The translations under genes were made by a program, and so were the position numbers. Below are positions 1 to 8,005 of a DNA stretch of 18,610 nt, one piece after another; position 1 is the first letter of the stretch, and the number at the start of each line of letters is the position of its first letter. The stretch spans positions 1 to 18,610 of the forward strand of contig CAYRTP010000030.1 in the NCBI GenBank assembly GCA_964427175.1, written 5' to 3'. The stretch is from CAMEON01 sp964427175. Its GTDB lineage: Bacteria; Bacillota; Clostridia; Oscillospirales; CAG-272. The notes below the pieces were generated by a model, which worked only from the letters and a program-made list of their open reading frames with translations, searched no databases and was not told the DNA's origin.

Positions 1-39
1 CCACCGGCAGTCATTCACTACCGTGTCGCCGCTACGCTA

Positions 40-55
40 CCCGCTGGGGAAGGCA
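40..55. repeat. Fragment of intergenic repeat (CCCGCTGGGGAAGGCA)
   Basis: These 16 bases are identical to 14905-14920, where they directly follow a 35-base unit that also ends the window. It therefore looks like the tail of one more copy of that intergenic repeat, with its front part lost or diverged. Its position so near the window edge suggests the sequence was cut or its assembly stopped in a repeat. Confidence 0.6.
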
Positions 56-98
56 GGGGCGCGTTTCCTGCCGCGTTATTGAATTTTGCAATCGCCTA

Positions 99-104
99 TA
101 TAAT
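99..104 (+). promoter_or_regulatory. Probable -10 box (TATAAT) for the alkaline phosphatase gene
   Basis: A perfect TATAAT lies 36 bases before the start codon. The best-spaced -35 candidate (TTATTG, 17 bases upstream) is poor, and TTGAAT is only 14 bases away. A weak -35 with a perfect -10 would fit an activated promoter, for example one switched on by phosphate starvation, but no activator site was recognised. Confidence 0.5.
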
Positions 105-139
105 AAACCCAACGCATACCGTATAAGAGGAGTATTTCC

Positions 140-1648
140 ATGAAAAAATCTTTGACCGCGTTGCTCTCCCTCTGCCTGGCCCTCCTGCTCTGCGTGAGCT
201 GTTCCCGCGCGCCTGAAATCCCGACGGATACCCACGGCACCACCGCCGCTACTGAAATCCCCACGAACGCCGCCACCGAGGCTCCTTCCGCGGAGGCTAC
301 CGAGCCTGTCGAGGAGCCCGCCGAGACCGAGGCTCCCACCCCCGCCGTCTCCTCCCTCAACGGGGTAGATCTGGCTGAATTCGCCATTGTCTACAGCGAC
401 GAGGATGCCGATTATAGTCTCCGCGCCGCCGAGTACATCCAATCCGAGATCAAGGCCCGCACGGGGCTGGAGCTGGCCCTGGTGGAGGACAGCGAGCAGT
501 CCACAGCCGCCTATGAGATCGTGGTGGGCGAGACTTCCCGCGAGATCTCCGCACGCCTGGATGCCGACACCGAGCGGACCCAATTCGCCATTCTGGCCGA
601 GGACAAGCAGATCGCCCTGGAGGGTAACTACTTCATCATCGCCGCCGCGGCCTACTTCTTCGTGGAGACCTATATTCCCGAGGACAATTTCGCCGCCGTC
701 ATTCCCACCGAGGTCACCATCCACGAGCCCATTGTGGAGAAAGCCAAGAATTTCATGGTCCTCATCGGGGACGGGATGGGGCTGTACCAGTCCCTCCTGT
801 TCGACGTGATGGAGAACAACATCGAGTACAGCGACGGGGAGGACCGCTTCTACGGCTACTACTTCCCCGCGCGGGGCATGGCGCGGACCAATTCCCTGTC
901 GGGCACCACCGACAGTGCCGCCGCAGGTACCGCTCTGGCCACGGGTTACAAGACCTACAACGAGTACATCGGCCAGGACGAAAACCACGCGCCCCTCACC
1001 TCCCTGACCGAGCTGGCCGCCTCCCTGGGCAAGAGCACCGCCGTGATGTCTACCGAGGACTCCTCGGGGGCTACCCCCGCCTCCTTCTCGGCTCACGCCG
1101 ACGACCGCGACTACTCAGGCGAGATCCGGGCGGATCAGAGAGCCCTGCGTCGGGAGCTGGGCACCATCGTGGCCTGCAAGTTCAACCACTACACCGACAC
1201 CCTGGTCAAGTCCCGTCTGGAGGGCCGCATCAACCTGGTCCTGCGGACCCTGGAGGAGAATGAAAACGGCTTCTTCCTCATGTACGAGGAGGCCTACATC
1301 GACGATCATTGCCACTTCAACGACGCGGACATGGCCTTCCATGCCCTGGTCCGCTTCAACCAGGCCATCGGCCGATTCATGGAATATGCCTTCTATAATC
1401 CCGACACCTTCGTGGTCATCACCGCCGACCACGAGACGGGCTGGCTCCTCCCCGCGGGGGACGGGAGCTTCGCCTACAACAGCGGCGATCACTCCAGTAT
1501 GTACGTCCCCGTCTTCGCCCACGGCGACGGGAGTGAGCTGTTCGACGAGAAGATCATCGAGAACATTCAGATCCCTCAGACCATCGCCGCCTTTATGGGG
1601 GTGGAGGATTTTGGGGATCAGAGCATCCATAAGCCGCTCACCAAGTAA
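140..1648 (+). CDS. Lipoprotein alkaline phosphatase with extra N-terminal domain
   Basis: Predicted exported metal-dependent phosphomonoesterase of the PhoA family (502 aa). The N-terminus has a lysine pair, a hydrophobic core and a lipobox-like VSC at Cys21, so it should be anchored to the outer face of the membrane. A Thr/Glu/Pro/Ala-rich linker follows (about 25-70). Residues 71-200 form a separate domain, possibly like the N-terminal domains of some glycoside hydrolases. The phosphatase core is 204-502. By motif alignment with E. coli PhoA the catalytic set is complete: Asp211, nucleophile Ser259 in TDSAAAG, Thr312, Glu383, Asp388, His392, Asp430, His431 and His451. The core is compact, at about 300 residues. 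The ATG has AGAGGAG seven bases upstream. It is a single-gene unit closed by a terminator at 1664. The phosphatase call is firm; the in vivo substrate is unknown. Confidence 0.93.
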   Translation: MKKSLTALLSLCLALLLCVSCSRAPEIPTDTHGTTAATEIPTNAATEAPSAEATEPVEEPAETEAPTPAVSSLNGVDLAEFAIVYSDEDADYSLRAAEYIQSEIKARTGLELALVEDSEQSTAAYEIVVGETSREISARLDADTERTQFAILAEDKQIALEGNYFIIAAAAYFFVETYIPEDNFAAVIPTEVTIHEPIVEKAKNFMVLIGDGMGLYQSLLFDVMENNIEYSDGEDRFYGYYFPARGMARTNSLSGTTDSAAAGTALATGYKTYNEYIGQDENHAPLTSLTELAASLGKSTAVMSTEDSSGATPASFSAHADDRDYSGEIRADQRALRRELGTIVACKFNHYTDTLVKSRLEGRINLVLRTLEENENGFFLMYEEAYIDDHCHFNDADMAFHALVRFNQAIGRFMEYAFYNPDTFVVITADHETGWLLPAGDGSFAYNSGDHSSMYVPVFAHGDGSELFDEKIIENIQIPQTIAAFMGVEDFGDQSIHKPLTK

Positions 1649-1663
1649 CCCCATGATGCAGAA

Positions 1664-1696
1664 CAGCCGCCGCTCGGGTTGAGCGGCGGCTGCTTA
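1664..1696 (+). terminator. Rho-independent terminator after the alkaline phosphatase gene
   Basis: A perfect 12-bp GC-rich stem (1664-1675 with 1681-1692) with a 5-base GGGTT loop is followed by a T-rich stretch. It ends the phosphatase transcript 16 bases after the stop. The convergent sigma-factor gene stops at 1698 and could use the same hairpin, but on that strand the bases after the stem are not clearly T-rich. Confidence 0.85.
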
Positions 1697-1697
1697 T

Positions 1698-3317
1698 TTA
1701 TTCGGGCAAAATATCACAGCACATGAACAGGTTGGAGGTGATCCTCTCCTCCTCCGTCAGGGGCTTGAGGGTGCCGTTTCCGTACAGAATGTCCATGACC
1801 ATGAGGGCTACGGTGGTGCCCACGAAGCCGGCCACGTTTCGGGTCATGACCAGATCCCGCATTTGAGGCGGGTAGTCCTTGGCGGTCAGCATGGCCCGCT
1901 CCAGCGCGAAGTCGGCAAAGGTCTTTTTCAGGTCCTCGCTCAGGGAGGGGATGCGGGAGAACAGCCGATTCCACTCTCCCCGCAAAACCATGATCCTGAC
2001 CCGGTTATCCTCGGACAGGAATCCCCGCTCACGCAGGCGGGCAAATTTCTCCTTGTTCGCGGGGGTATCCTCAATGGCTCCCGTCAAAAATTCGTACAGG
2101 TACTCATAGTCCGAGAGCAGATTGTTCTGCCAGTACCCTTCCCGAGAGCTGTAGCGCGTGTCGATCGACCAGGAATACACACAGGGATACTTTTGGGATC
2201 TGCGGGTCATGTCTCCGCAGCCCGAGTAGGACGGGTAGTCCCGAGACAGGACGTAGTCAGGATCGCTTTGGGTGGAATGGAGATCCACGTAGGCGTAAAA
2301 CCGCCCGCCGTCCAGGGGCTTGATCTCGTAGGGAGACAGGTCGGCCTCAAAGTCGATCCGACATCGGTTCGTAACCGCGTAGAAGATCGCGGCGGCTTCG
2401 AGCATCTCCCAATTTCCGCTCGGGATATACACGTCTTGCAGATCGGCAATGGCGGCGCGGACCTGCGGCACGTACTCACGGACCAGCATTTCCGCGACCT
2501 CCATCTGCTTTTGCAGATGCTGATCCTGCCGCTCCAGCGAATAGGTTTCGGGGCTAAATTCAACGTAGGTCGTATAGCGGTTCCCCGGCTTGGGGACCAA
2601 AAAGCCGTTGGCCTCCAGCTCCTTGACGGTATCCTCGATGTAAACGGGGGTCACACCCAGCTCCTCGGCGATCTCCGCCAGGGTTTTGGGCTCGTGGTAC
2701 ACGCTGTAGGCAATATTGAGATTCAATTTATTGCCCAGATAATACTCGTGGCCTCCTTTGCTCCCCACGCTTCCGCCGTGACCGAAGCCGATCGCCTCAA
2801 CGGGCTTGATGCCCAGCTTTCCAATTCTTCTTTCCATAGTAAAACCCTCCTTCAGATCATTTTTGGCCTTGTTCAAATGCCACTTTACGGTACCCTCGGG
2901 AATGCCCGTTTCTCGGGCAATGCGGGAAATGGGCTTGTTTTCGTAGTAAAAAGAATAAACGATTTTCCGCCGCATTTGGGTCAAAAACGCGATCTCCCGA
3001 CGGAGCAGGTCCAGCTCGGATTGATCGTCCTCGTCCCACATCGGCGTAGGGTCGGGGATATCCATACCGTCCAGCGAAATACCCTCCCGCTTCTTCTTGG
3101 AGGACACGAATTTGGCGTACACGTGCTCGGAGATCCGCCATACGTAGCCGTCGATATTCACGATCTCCCGGGCGGAGCGCAGCGACAGGTACACCTCGGT
3201 CACAATGTCGGAGCTCAATTCCTCCGCTTCTTGATAGGAGAAGGCTTTTTTCATGGCAAAGCCATAGATCTTCGGCAGATACTCCACGATCAACTTGTCC
3301 GCTTGCTGTTTATCCAT
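1698..3317 (-). CDS. ECF-type RNA polymerase sigma factor with long C-terminal extension
   Basis: The first 160 residues look like an ECF sigma factor: region 2 at about 7-75, a linker, then region 4 at about 105-157 with a helix-turn-helix around 130-150 (ISRIARETGIPEGTVKWHLN). This part should bind core polymerase and select promoters. The protein is 539 aa, whereas ordinary ECF factors are near 160-200 aa. After a Gly-rich stretch (177-190), residues about 195-255 read like a winged helix (TLAEIAEELGVTPVYIEDTV, then GFLVPKPGNRY). The last 280 residues match nothing I recognise and are rich in Tyr, Asp and Arg, with some Cys. No transmembrane segment or neighbouring anti-sigma gene is visible, so the tail may regulate the sigma domain itself (inference). 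The start has AAGGAG at good spacing. It could instead be a sigma-like transcription regulator. Confidence 0.82.
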   Translation of the reverse strand: MDKQQADKLIVEYLPKIYGFAMKKAFSYQEAEELSSDIVTEVYLSLRSAREIVNIDGYVWRISEHVYAKFVSSKKKREGISLDGMDIPDPTPMWDEDDQSELDLLRREIAFLTQMRRKIVYSFYYENKPISRIARETGIPEGTVKWHLNKAKNDLKEGFTMERRIGKLGIKPVEAIGFGHGGSVGSKGGHEYYLGNKLNLNIAYSVYHEPKTLAEIAEELGVTPVYIEDTVKELEANGFLVPKPGNRYTTYVEFSPETYSLERQDQHLQKQMEVAEMLVREYVPQVRAAIADLQDVYIPSGNWEMLEAAAIFYAVTNRCRIDFEADLSPYEIKPLDGGRFYAYVDLHSTQSDPDYVLSRDYPSYSGCGDMTRRSQKYPCVYSWSIDTRYSSREGYWQNNLLSDYEYLYEFLTGAIEDTPANKEKFARLRERGFLSEDNRVRIMVLRGEWNRLFSRIPSLSEDLKKTFADFALERAMLTAKDYPPQMRDLVMTRNVAGFVGTTVALMVMDILYGNGTLKPLTEEERITSNLFMCCDILPE

Positions 3318-3422
3318 TTTACTCCTTTTCTCCCTTCTTGATACCGTTTGCCCATACAGTGCGGGAAATGGTCAAAAGGTTGGCGTTTTCTGAAAAAATA
3401 TTAAAAAATTTTGGAAGTTGTC

Positions 3423-4283
3423 TTAATCCCTTTCCAATACAACCAGGATCACCTCGGGCCGATTGCCCACCCTCACGGGGAAGGCACTGTTGCCCAGGCC
3501 TCGGCTGACCACCAGGTAGGTGGTCCCCGCCTCGGAGGAGAGGGGGTACAGCCCCGCGTCGTAGGTCGGAAACAGCCCTTGCCCCGGCGCGTAGATACCG
3601 CCGACAAAGGGTAAGCGGAACTGTCCCCCGTGGGCGTGGCCGCTGAATACCAGGTCCGCCCCCGCCTCGGCGTAGGTGGTAGCGTATTCGGGGTGGTGGG
3701 CCAGCAGGATGGTAAAACCATCTCCGCAAAGCGCGGGCAGGTCCGCAGGAGTCTGGGCAAAGGCGGGAGAGTCCACACCCGCCAATGTGATGGTCTCCCC
3801 GCCGCGCTCCAGGGTCACCGCCTCGTCATGCAGGACGATCACCCCCAGGGAAAGCAGCGCGGCCTCCAAATCGGCGTAGGCTTCGGAGGAAAGCCGTCCT
3901 TCATGGTTTCCCGTCACGTAGTAGCAGGGGGCGATCTCCACCGCCCGACGCACCAGTTCTATCGACTGCTCCACATCGGTTCGGGATGCATCCACCAGGT
4001 CCCCCGTCAGGACAATGATGTCGGGCTCTGCCTCCCGTATCAGCGCGAGGGTCCCTGCGTGGCCCTCCCCGTACTCCGCGTCATGCAGGTCCGAGATCTG
4101 GACAATGCGAAAGCCCTCAAAGGAGGCGGGAAGCCGCTCCGAGGAAACCGTGATCTCGGTGAGCCAAGGAACTCTATTGGAATGGATCAGCCAGCCCGTA
4201 AAACATCCCAAAAGCAGGAGACAGACAGCCAAAATCACGGCACGGTGGATCTTCTGTCCGTGAGCGGAAACGCTTGACCTCAT
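3423..4283 (-). CDS. Membrane-anchored calcineurin-like metallophosphoesterase (YkuE/YaeI type)
   Basis: Predicted binuclear-metal phosphoesterase of 286 aa. A single hydrophobic segment (about 15-34) should anchor it with the catalytic domain outside the membrane. Metal-site motifs appear in order: Asp65/His67 in ISDLHDAE, GD at 94-95, GNHE at 125-128, a His in LLAHHPEY (about 196) and GHAH at 215-218 within SGHAHGGQFRLP. The GHAHGGQ ending is typical of the YkuE/YaeI branch. I chose the ATG at 4283 over an upstream GTG at 4301 because it forms an ATGA overlap with the stop of the preceding phosphatase gene, implying coupled translation. No signal-peptidase site is evident. The substrate cannot be told from sequence; related proteins act on phospholipids or cyclic nucleotides. 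Confidence 0.9.
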   Translation of the reverse strand: MRSSVSAHGQKIHRAVILAVCLLLLGCFTGWLIHSNRVPWLTEITVSSERLPASFEGFRIVQISDLHDAEYGEGHAGTLALIREAEPDIIVLTGDLVDASRTDVEQSIELVRRAVEIAPCYYVTGNHEGRLSSEAYADLEAALLSLGVIVLHDEAVTLERGGETITLAGVDSPAFAQTPADLPALCGDGFTILLAHHPEYATTYAEAGADLVFSGHAHGGQFRLPFVGGIYAPGQGLFPTYDAGLYPLSSEAGTTYLVVSRGLGNSAFPVRVGNRPEVILVVLERD

Positions 4284-5002
4284 GCTTCGCCGCCTTCCCA
4301 CTCCCCCACGTAAAACTCACAAAGATCCTCCAACCGCAAGCACCCCAGGGCACCGCCCCAGCCGCTTCCGCAGTCCATGGCCAGGTGGCCGTTTTTGTTG
4401 TAGATGCGGCCGCTGTACCCCGGCTCGATGAGCCCCGTGGGGACGTGGCCCGTGACCAGGTAGCGGTCGGGATAGTAGCGGCGGGTGTAGTCGGTGTGCT
4501 CGGTGACCAGGGTGTACTCGTCGTAGTCCCACAGGGGACGGGCAGGGTCGAAATCCGCCAGGCCGCCGTGGACCAGCACGAAGCGGTTCCCGCCCACCGT
4601 CAGCTCCTCGTAGGGGGCAAACTCGGCCAGGTACTCCAAAATCCCCTCCCGCTCGTCGGGGGCGAGGCGGCGGAAGCCCTCCAGGGTGGTCTGCCCGCCG
4701 TCGGTGAGCCAGCCCGCCAGGGCCGACAGGTCCTCGGCGGTCAGATGTCCCTCGGCGTTGTCATCGGTGATCTCCACCGACAGCTTGCTCAGCAGGTACT
4801 CCGCCATGTACTCATGGTTGCCCAGAATGGGATAGACGTTGGGGCGCATACTCATATCCATCAGGATCTTGATGGGCTCGGGGCCCCGATCCACCACGTC
4901 GCCCAGCACATAGAGCTCGTCCTCCTCCGAAAAGCCAATTTTCTCCAGCATTTGGCGGTACAGATCGTACCGACCGTGCAGATCACTCATAACGTAGGTC
5001 AT
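4280..5002 (-). CDS. PPP-family serine/threonine-type protein phosphatase
   Basis: Cytoplasmic metallophosphatase of 240 aa resembling bacterial PrpA/PrpB and ApaH-like enzymes. The PPP signature is complete: SDLHG (Asp7, His9), GDVVDRG (Asp35, Asp38, Arg39), GNHE (61-64), VHGG (His145) and TGH (His186). The family removes phosphate from proteins or cleaves dinucleoside polyphosphates; the DRG motif and length fit either. Reading runs open much further upstream, but the start is set at 5002 by AAGGAGG ten bases before it and by the protein beginning exactly at the first motif. It is the first gene of a two-gene operon, is read from a consensus promoter at 5046-5074, and overlaps the next phosphoesterase by four bases. 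Confidence 0.88.
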   Translation of the reverse strand: MTYVMSDLHGRYDLYRQMLEKIGFSEEDELYVLGDVVDRGPEPIKILMDMSMRPNVYPILGNHEYMAEYLLSKLSVEITDDNAEGHLTAEDLSALAGWLTDGGQTTLEGFRRLAPDEREGILEYLAEFAPYEELTVGGNRFVLVHGGLADFDPARPLWDYDEYTLVTEHTDYTRRYYPDRYLVTGHVPTGLIEPGYSGRIYNKNGHLAMDCGSGWGGALGCLRLEDLCEFYVGEWEGGEA

Positions 5003-5045
5003 ACCTGCATATCCTCCTTGGGGAAAGTTTTTTTGATTCCATTCC

Positions 5046-5074
5046 ATCATACCACAAATTCCCCAAATTGTCAA
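5046..5074 (-). promoter_or_regulatory. Sigma-A promoter for the phosphatase/phosphoesterase operon
   Basis: On the minus strand TTGACA (5069-5074) is followed after exactly 17 bases by TATGAT (5046-5051). This places transcription start near 5039, about 37 bases before the start codon. It lies in the 108-base divergent gap shared with the small lipoprotein gene. Confidence 0.85.
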
Positions 5075-5110
5075 CCGCCGACCATGCCGTCGGTATGTAA
5101 GAGGTACCCT

Positions 5111-5725
5111 ATGCTGAAAATCCGCTCTTTCCTGCTCCGATTCTCCGCCGCTTTGACGGTTGCCCTTGCGGTAACCGCCCTCATACTGACCGCCTGCACC
5201 CCCGTGCCTCCCGACGACGACTTCGCCTACGCTCACGCGCCCTTTACCGCTACCATTCGGGGGACCTACACCCCCGCCGACGGAGCTCCCCGCCCCATCG
5301 CCGCCGCGGTCAGCTTTGGGGAGCCTTCCAGCGGAGGGGACCCTACCAATCGAACCGTATCCATCACCTTCACCGAGCCTTCCGTCCTGGCGGGGGTCAC
5401 GGTGGCGGCGGTCTGGGAGACCGCTCCCTCGGGGGAACCCGTCCGCACCGTGACCTTCACCGCCCCCTCGGCTTACGGAGAGGTCAAAACCACCTCCCAA
5501 ACGGGGGAGCTGGAAGGCTTTCTCCGCTTCGCCTACGCCCTCCTGCCCCTGGGGGACGTGGCCGAGATCTCCCCCGTAGCCGAGGACGGGACCCATACCG
5601 TCACCCGCCGCACCGCCGACGGTTCACGGGAGGGGATCTTCCTGTTCTCCTCGGATTCTTCCCTTCCCCTGCGGGTGAGGGTCACCGACGGGGGGGAGGT
5701 CATTGAGCTGGTCCTAAACCCCTGA
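5111..5725 (+). CDS. Small lipoprotein of unknown function
   Basis: A 204-aa protein with a basic N-terminus, a long hydrophobic stretch and a clear LTAC lipobox at Cys29, so it should be a surface lipoprotein. The mature part is Thr/Pro/Ala-rich and looks mainly beta-stranded (alternating ITFTEPS, VRTVTFTAPS, LPLRVRVTDGG). It loosely recalls LolA-like or small beta-sandwich lipoproteins common in gut Clostridia, but I cannot assign a family. The ATG at 5111 is chosen for the AGAGG eight bases upstream and because the hydrophobic leader begins there; an in-frame ATG 27 bases earlier would add a poor leader. It is divergent from the phosphatase operon and closed by a terminator at 5731. Its own promoter is not clear. 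Confidence 0.8.
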   Translation: MLKIRSFLLRFSAALTVALAVTALILTACTPVPPDDDFAYAHAPFTATIRGTYTPADGAPRPIAAAVSFGEPSSGGDPTNRTVSITFTEPSVLAGVTVAAVWETAPSGEPVRTVTFTAPSAYGEVKTTSQTGELEGFLRFAYALLPLGDVAEISPVAEDGTHTVTRRTADGSREGIFLFSSDSSLPLRVRVTDGGEVIELVLNP

Positions 5726-5730
5726 AAAAA

Positions 5731-5768
5731 ACGGCATCCCGCCCAAGGCAGGATGCCGTCTTTTGAAT
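5731..5768. terminator. Bidirectional terminator between lipoprotein and XRE genes
   Basis: ACGGCATCC (5731-5739) pairs with GGATGCCGT (5751-5759), with an inner GCC/GGC extension. The stem is flanked by a run of A on the left and TCTTTTGAATTT on the right. It lies between two convergent genes and can end transcripts from both strands. Confidence 0.85.
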
Positions 5769-5769
5769 T

Positions 5770-5997
5770 TTAGGCTCGCTCGCGGATGTCGCTGATGCCG
5801 ACCATGTAGTCGATGCTGACGTTGTAATGCTCAGCCAGGCGGACGAACAGGTGCATGGGGAGCTCGCGCTCGCCGCGCTCGTAGCGGCTGTACTGGTTCT
5901 GCTGCATATCCAACACGTCGGCGATATCGGTCTGATTCATGCCCGCACCGATCCGCAGCTCGCGGAGGCGGGGGTAATACTTCATCATATTTTCCAT
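5770..5997 (-). CDS. Small XRE-family helix-turn-helix regulator
   Basis: A 75-aa protein that is almost entirely one Cro/C1-type DNA-binding domain. The helix-turn-helix spans about 20-45 (MNQTDIADVLDMQQNQYSRY), followed by the ERGERELP turn and the LAEHYNVSIDYMVG helix typical of the family. There is no sensor domain, so it probably acts as a dimer. It sits 58 bases after the second ABC gene on the same strand, with no clear promoter in the gap, and may be the last gene of the exporter operon; it then ends at the terminator at 5731. AAGGGA lies about 11 bases before the chosen ATG; in-frame ATGs at codons 4 and 5 are alternatives. Targets are unknown. Confidence 0.88.
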   Translation of the reverse strand: MENMMKYYPRLRELRIGAGMNQTDIADVLDMQQNQYSRYERGERELPMHLFVRLAEHYNVSIDYMVGISDIRERA

Positions 5998-6055
5998 AGA
6001 CTTTTTTCCCTTCGCTTTTTTGATTTCTGTGAGACGTTCCGTTGAAGCTATCGGG

Positions 6056-8005
6056 TCAATCCAGTTCCTTCTTACCGGTGTAGAGCTCGTGATAACGTCC
6101 GCCCAGGGCTAACAGCTGGTCATGGTTGCCTCGCTCGATGATCTCACCCCGCTCCAGCACCATGATGGCGTTGGCGTTGCGGACGGTGGACAGACGGTGG
6201 GCAATGACGAAGGTGGTTCGGTTCTTCATGAGTCGGTCCATACCGTGCTCAATGTGGCGCTCGGTACGGGTATCCACCGAGGAGGTCGCCTCGTCCAGCA
6301 CCAGGATGGGGGCCTTGGACACCGCGGCGCGGGCGATGTTGAGCAGCTGACGCTGTCCCTGGGACAGGTTGGCTCCGTCGCCCTCCAGGCGGGTCTGGTA
6401 GCCGTGCTCCAGACGCATGATGAAGCTGTGGGCCGAGGCCGTCTTGGCGGCCTGGATCACCTCGTCATCGGTGGCATCGGGACGGCCGTAGCGGATGTTC
6501 TCCATGATGGTGCCCGTGAACAGGTGGGTATCCTGGAGCACCATGGCGATGTTGGAGCGGAGCTCGTCACGCTTGTAGGAGCGAATGTCCACGCCGTCGA
6601 TGGTGATGATGCCCTCGTCGATGTCATAGAAGCGGTTGAGCAGATTGGTGACCGTGGTCTTACCCGCGCCCGTGGAGCCCACGAAGGCGATCTTCTGACC
6701 CGCGTGGGCGTAGAGGCTGACATGCTTGAGGATGGTCTGTCCGGGCAGGTAGCCGAAGGACACGTCGTCCATGATCACCTCGCCCTTTACGTCGGTCATG
6801 CGAACGGCATCGGGACGGTCGGCAGTCTCGGGCTCCTCGTCCATGACGGCGAATACCCGCTCGGCGCCCGCCAGGGCCGAGAAGATGGTGGACATTTGCA
6901 TGGAAATGTTATTGATGGGCATGGAGAACTGACGGGAATAGTTGCAGAACACGGTCAAGCCGCCCACGTCAAAGCCCGCGAACAGGCAGAGCAGACCGCC
7001 CACGCCCGCCGTGATGGCAAAGGACAGGTTGGAGATGTTGTGCATGACGGGACCCATCACGCCGCCGTAGAACTGGGCCTTGAACTGCTTATGGCGCATA
7101 TCGTCGTTGAGGGACTCGAACTCCTCCACGCAGACCTCCTCGTGGTTGAACACCTTGACCACCTTGGAGCCGGTGACCGTCTCCTCGATGTAGCCGTTCA
7201 CCGCACCCAAAGCGGCCTGCTGGGCGGTGTAATACTTACTCGACTTTTTGCCGATAAAGCCGCCACCAAAGGCGATCAGGGGAACGAAGACCACCGTGAT
7301 GATGGTGAGCACCCAGCTGGTATAGATCATCATGACGAAGGTACCGATCAGGGAAATGGCACCCGAGATGAGGCTGGTCACGGTGTTGTTGATCATGGTG
7401 TCGATGGCATCCACGTCGTTGGTGAAGCGGGACATGAGCTCACCCGTGGGATGGGAGTCGAAATAGCGGACGGGGAGCCGCTGGAGCTTCTTGAACAGGT
7501 CGTTGCGGAGCTTCTCCACCGCGTTCTGGGAGACGGTGATCATGAGCCGTCCCTGGAAGTAGGTGGAGACCACGCCCACGGCGTAGATACAGGCCAGAAT
7601 GATCAGTATGATGCCCAGGCAGGACAGCCGTTCGGCATCGGTCAGCACCCCTGCCTTGACGGCATCGGGCATGATGATCTTGAGCAGGATGCTCTTATCC
7701 AGATCGGCGGCCTTATCCAAGGCGTTGATGACGTCGCGGAGGAAGTAGGAGCCCGCCAGGGAGGTCAGGGTACTGCACAGCATACAGAGCAGAACGATGG
7801 CGAGGCGGAAGCGGTAGGCCGCGATGTAGCCCAGCAGGCGACGGATGGTGGCGCGGCTGTCCTTGGGCTTACCCTTGGGACGGACACCGCCGCGTCCGCG
7901 GGGGCCGCCGGGGCCGCCTCCGGAACCGCCGGTGCCTCGGCCGTTTTGGGTCTTACCCAGGGATGCGTATCGCTTTTGGAGTTCTTCCAGACTTCTTGCT
8001 GCCAT
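6056..8005 (-). CDS. ABC exporter half-transporter, catalytically intact subunit
   Basis: Fused permease-ATPase of 649 aa, ABCB type. A Gly/Arg/Pro-rich hydrophilic leader (about 22-50) precedes six predicted membrane segments (about 60-340). The ATPase has Walker A GSTGAGKTT (near 440), signature LSQGQRQ (near 550), Walker B ILVLDEATS with the catalytic Glu, and the switch His in FVIAHRLS (near 600). The signature departs from LSGGQ, which is known from the partner of a degenerate subunit in TM287/288- and BmrCD-like heterodimers. It starts in a TAATG overlap with the stop of the other ABC gene, so the two should be made in equal amounts. The MarR regulator suggests export of drugs or toxic compounds; the substrate is unknown. 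Confidence 0.95.
   Translation of the reverse strand: MAARSLEELQKRYASLGKTQNGRGTGGSGGGPGGPRGRGGVRPKGKPKDSRATIRRLLGYIAAYRFRLAIVLLCMLCSTLTSLAGSYFLRDVINALDKAADLDKSILLKIIMPDAVKAGVLTDAERLSCLGIILIILACIYAVGVVSTYFQGRLMITVSQNAVEKLRNDLFKKLQRLPVRYFDSHPTGELMSRFTNDVDAIDTMINNTVTSLISGAISLIGTFVMMIYTSWVLTIITVVFVPLIAFGGGFIGKKSSKYYTAQQAALGAVNGYIEETVTGSKVVKVFNHEEVCVEEFESLNDDMRHKQFKAQFYGGVMGPVMHNISNLSFAITAGVGGLLCLFAGFDVGGLTVFCNYSRQFSMPINNISMQMSTIFSALAGAERVFAVMDEEPETADRPDAVRMTDVKGEVIMDDVSFGYLPGQTILKHVSLYAHAGQKIAFVGSTGAGKTTVTNLLNRFYDIDEGIITIDGVDIRSYKRDELRSNIAMVLQDTHLFTGTIMENIRYGRPDATDDEVIQAAKTASAHSFIMRLEHGYQTRLEGDGANLSQGQRQLLNIARAAVSKAPILVLDEATSSVDTRTERHIEHGMDRLMKNRTTFVIAHRLSTVRNANAIMVLERGEIIERGNHDQLLALGGRYHELYTGKKELD

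Noticed and set aside
1863..3341. A 492-codon plus-strand open frame opposite the sigma factor gene
   Set aside because: It is antisense to a gene with clear sigma regions and a good ribosome binding site; its translation shows no recognisable domain.
3318..3422. Promoter for the sigma factor gene
   Set aside because: TTGACC is present on the minus strand, but the nearest TATGGG is 13 bases away and nothing fits at 17. An ECF-type autoregulated promoter (CAACCTTTT...GTA) was considered, but the promoter preference of this sigma factor is unknown.
4274..5110. Plus-strand extension of the lipoprotein frame to 483 codons
   Set aside because: It runs antisense through the phosphatase gene and its promoter; the lipobox leader and ribosome binding site place the start at 5111.
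5003..5596. Upstream extension of the PPP phosphatase frame
   Set aside because: The Gly-rich translation is antisense to the lipoprotein gene; the phosphatase starts at 5002 with AAGGAGG and its first catalytic motif.
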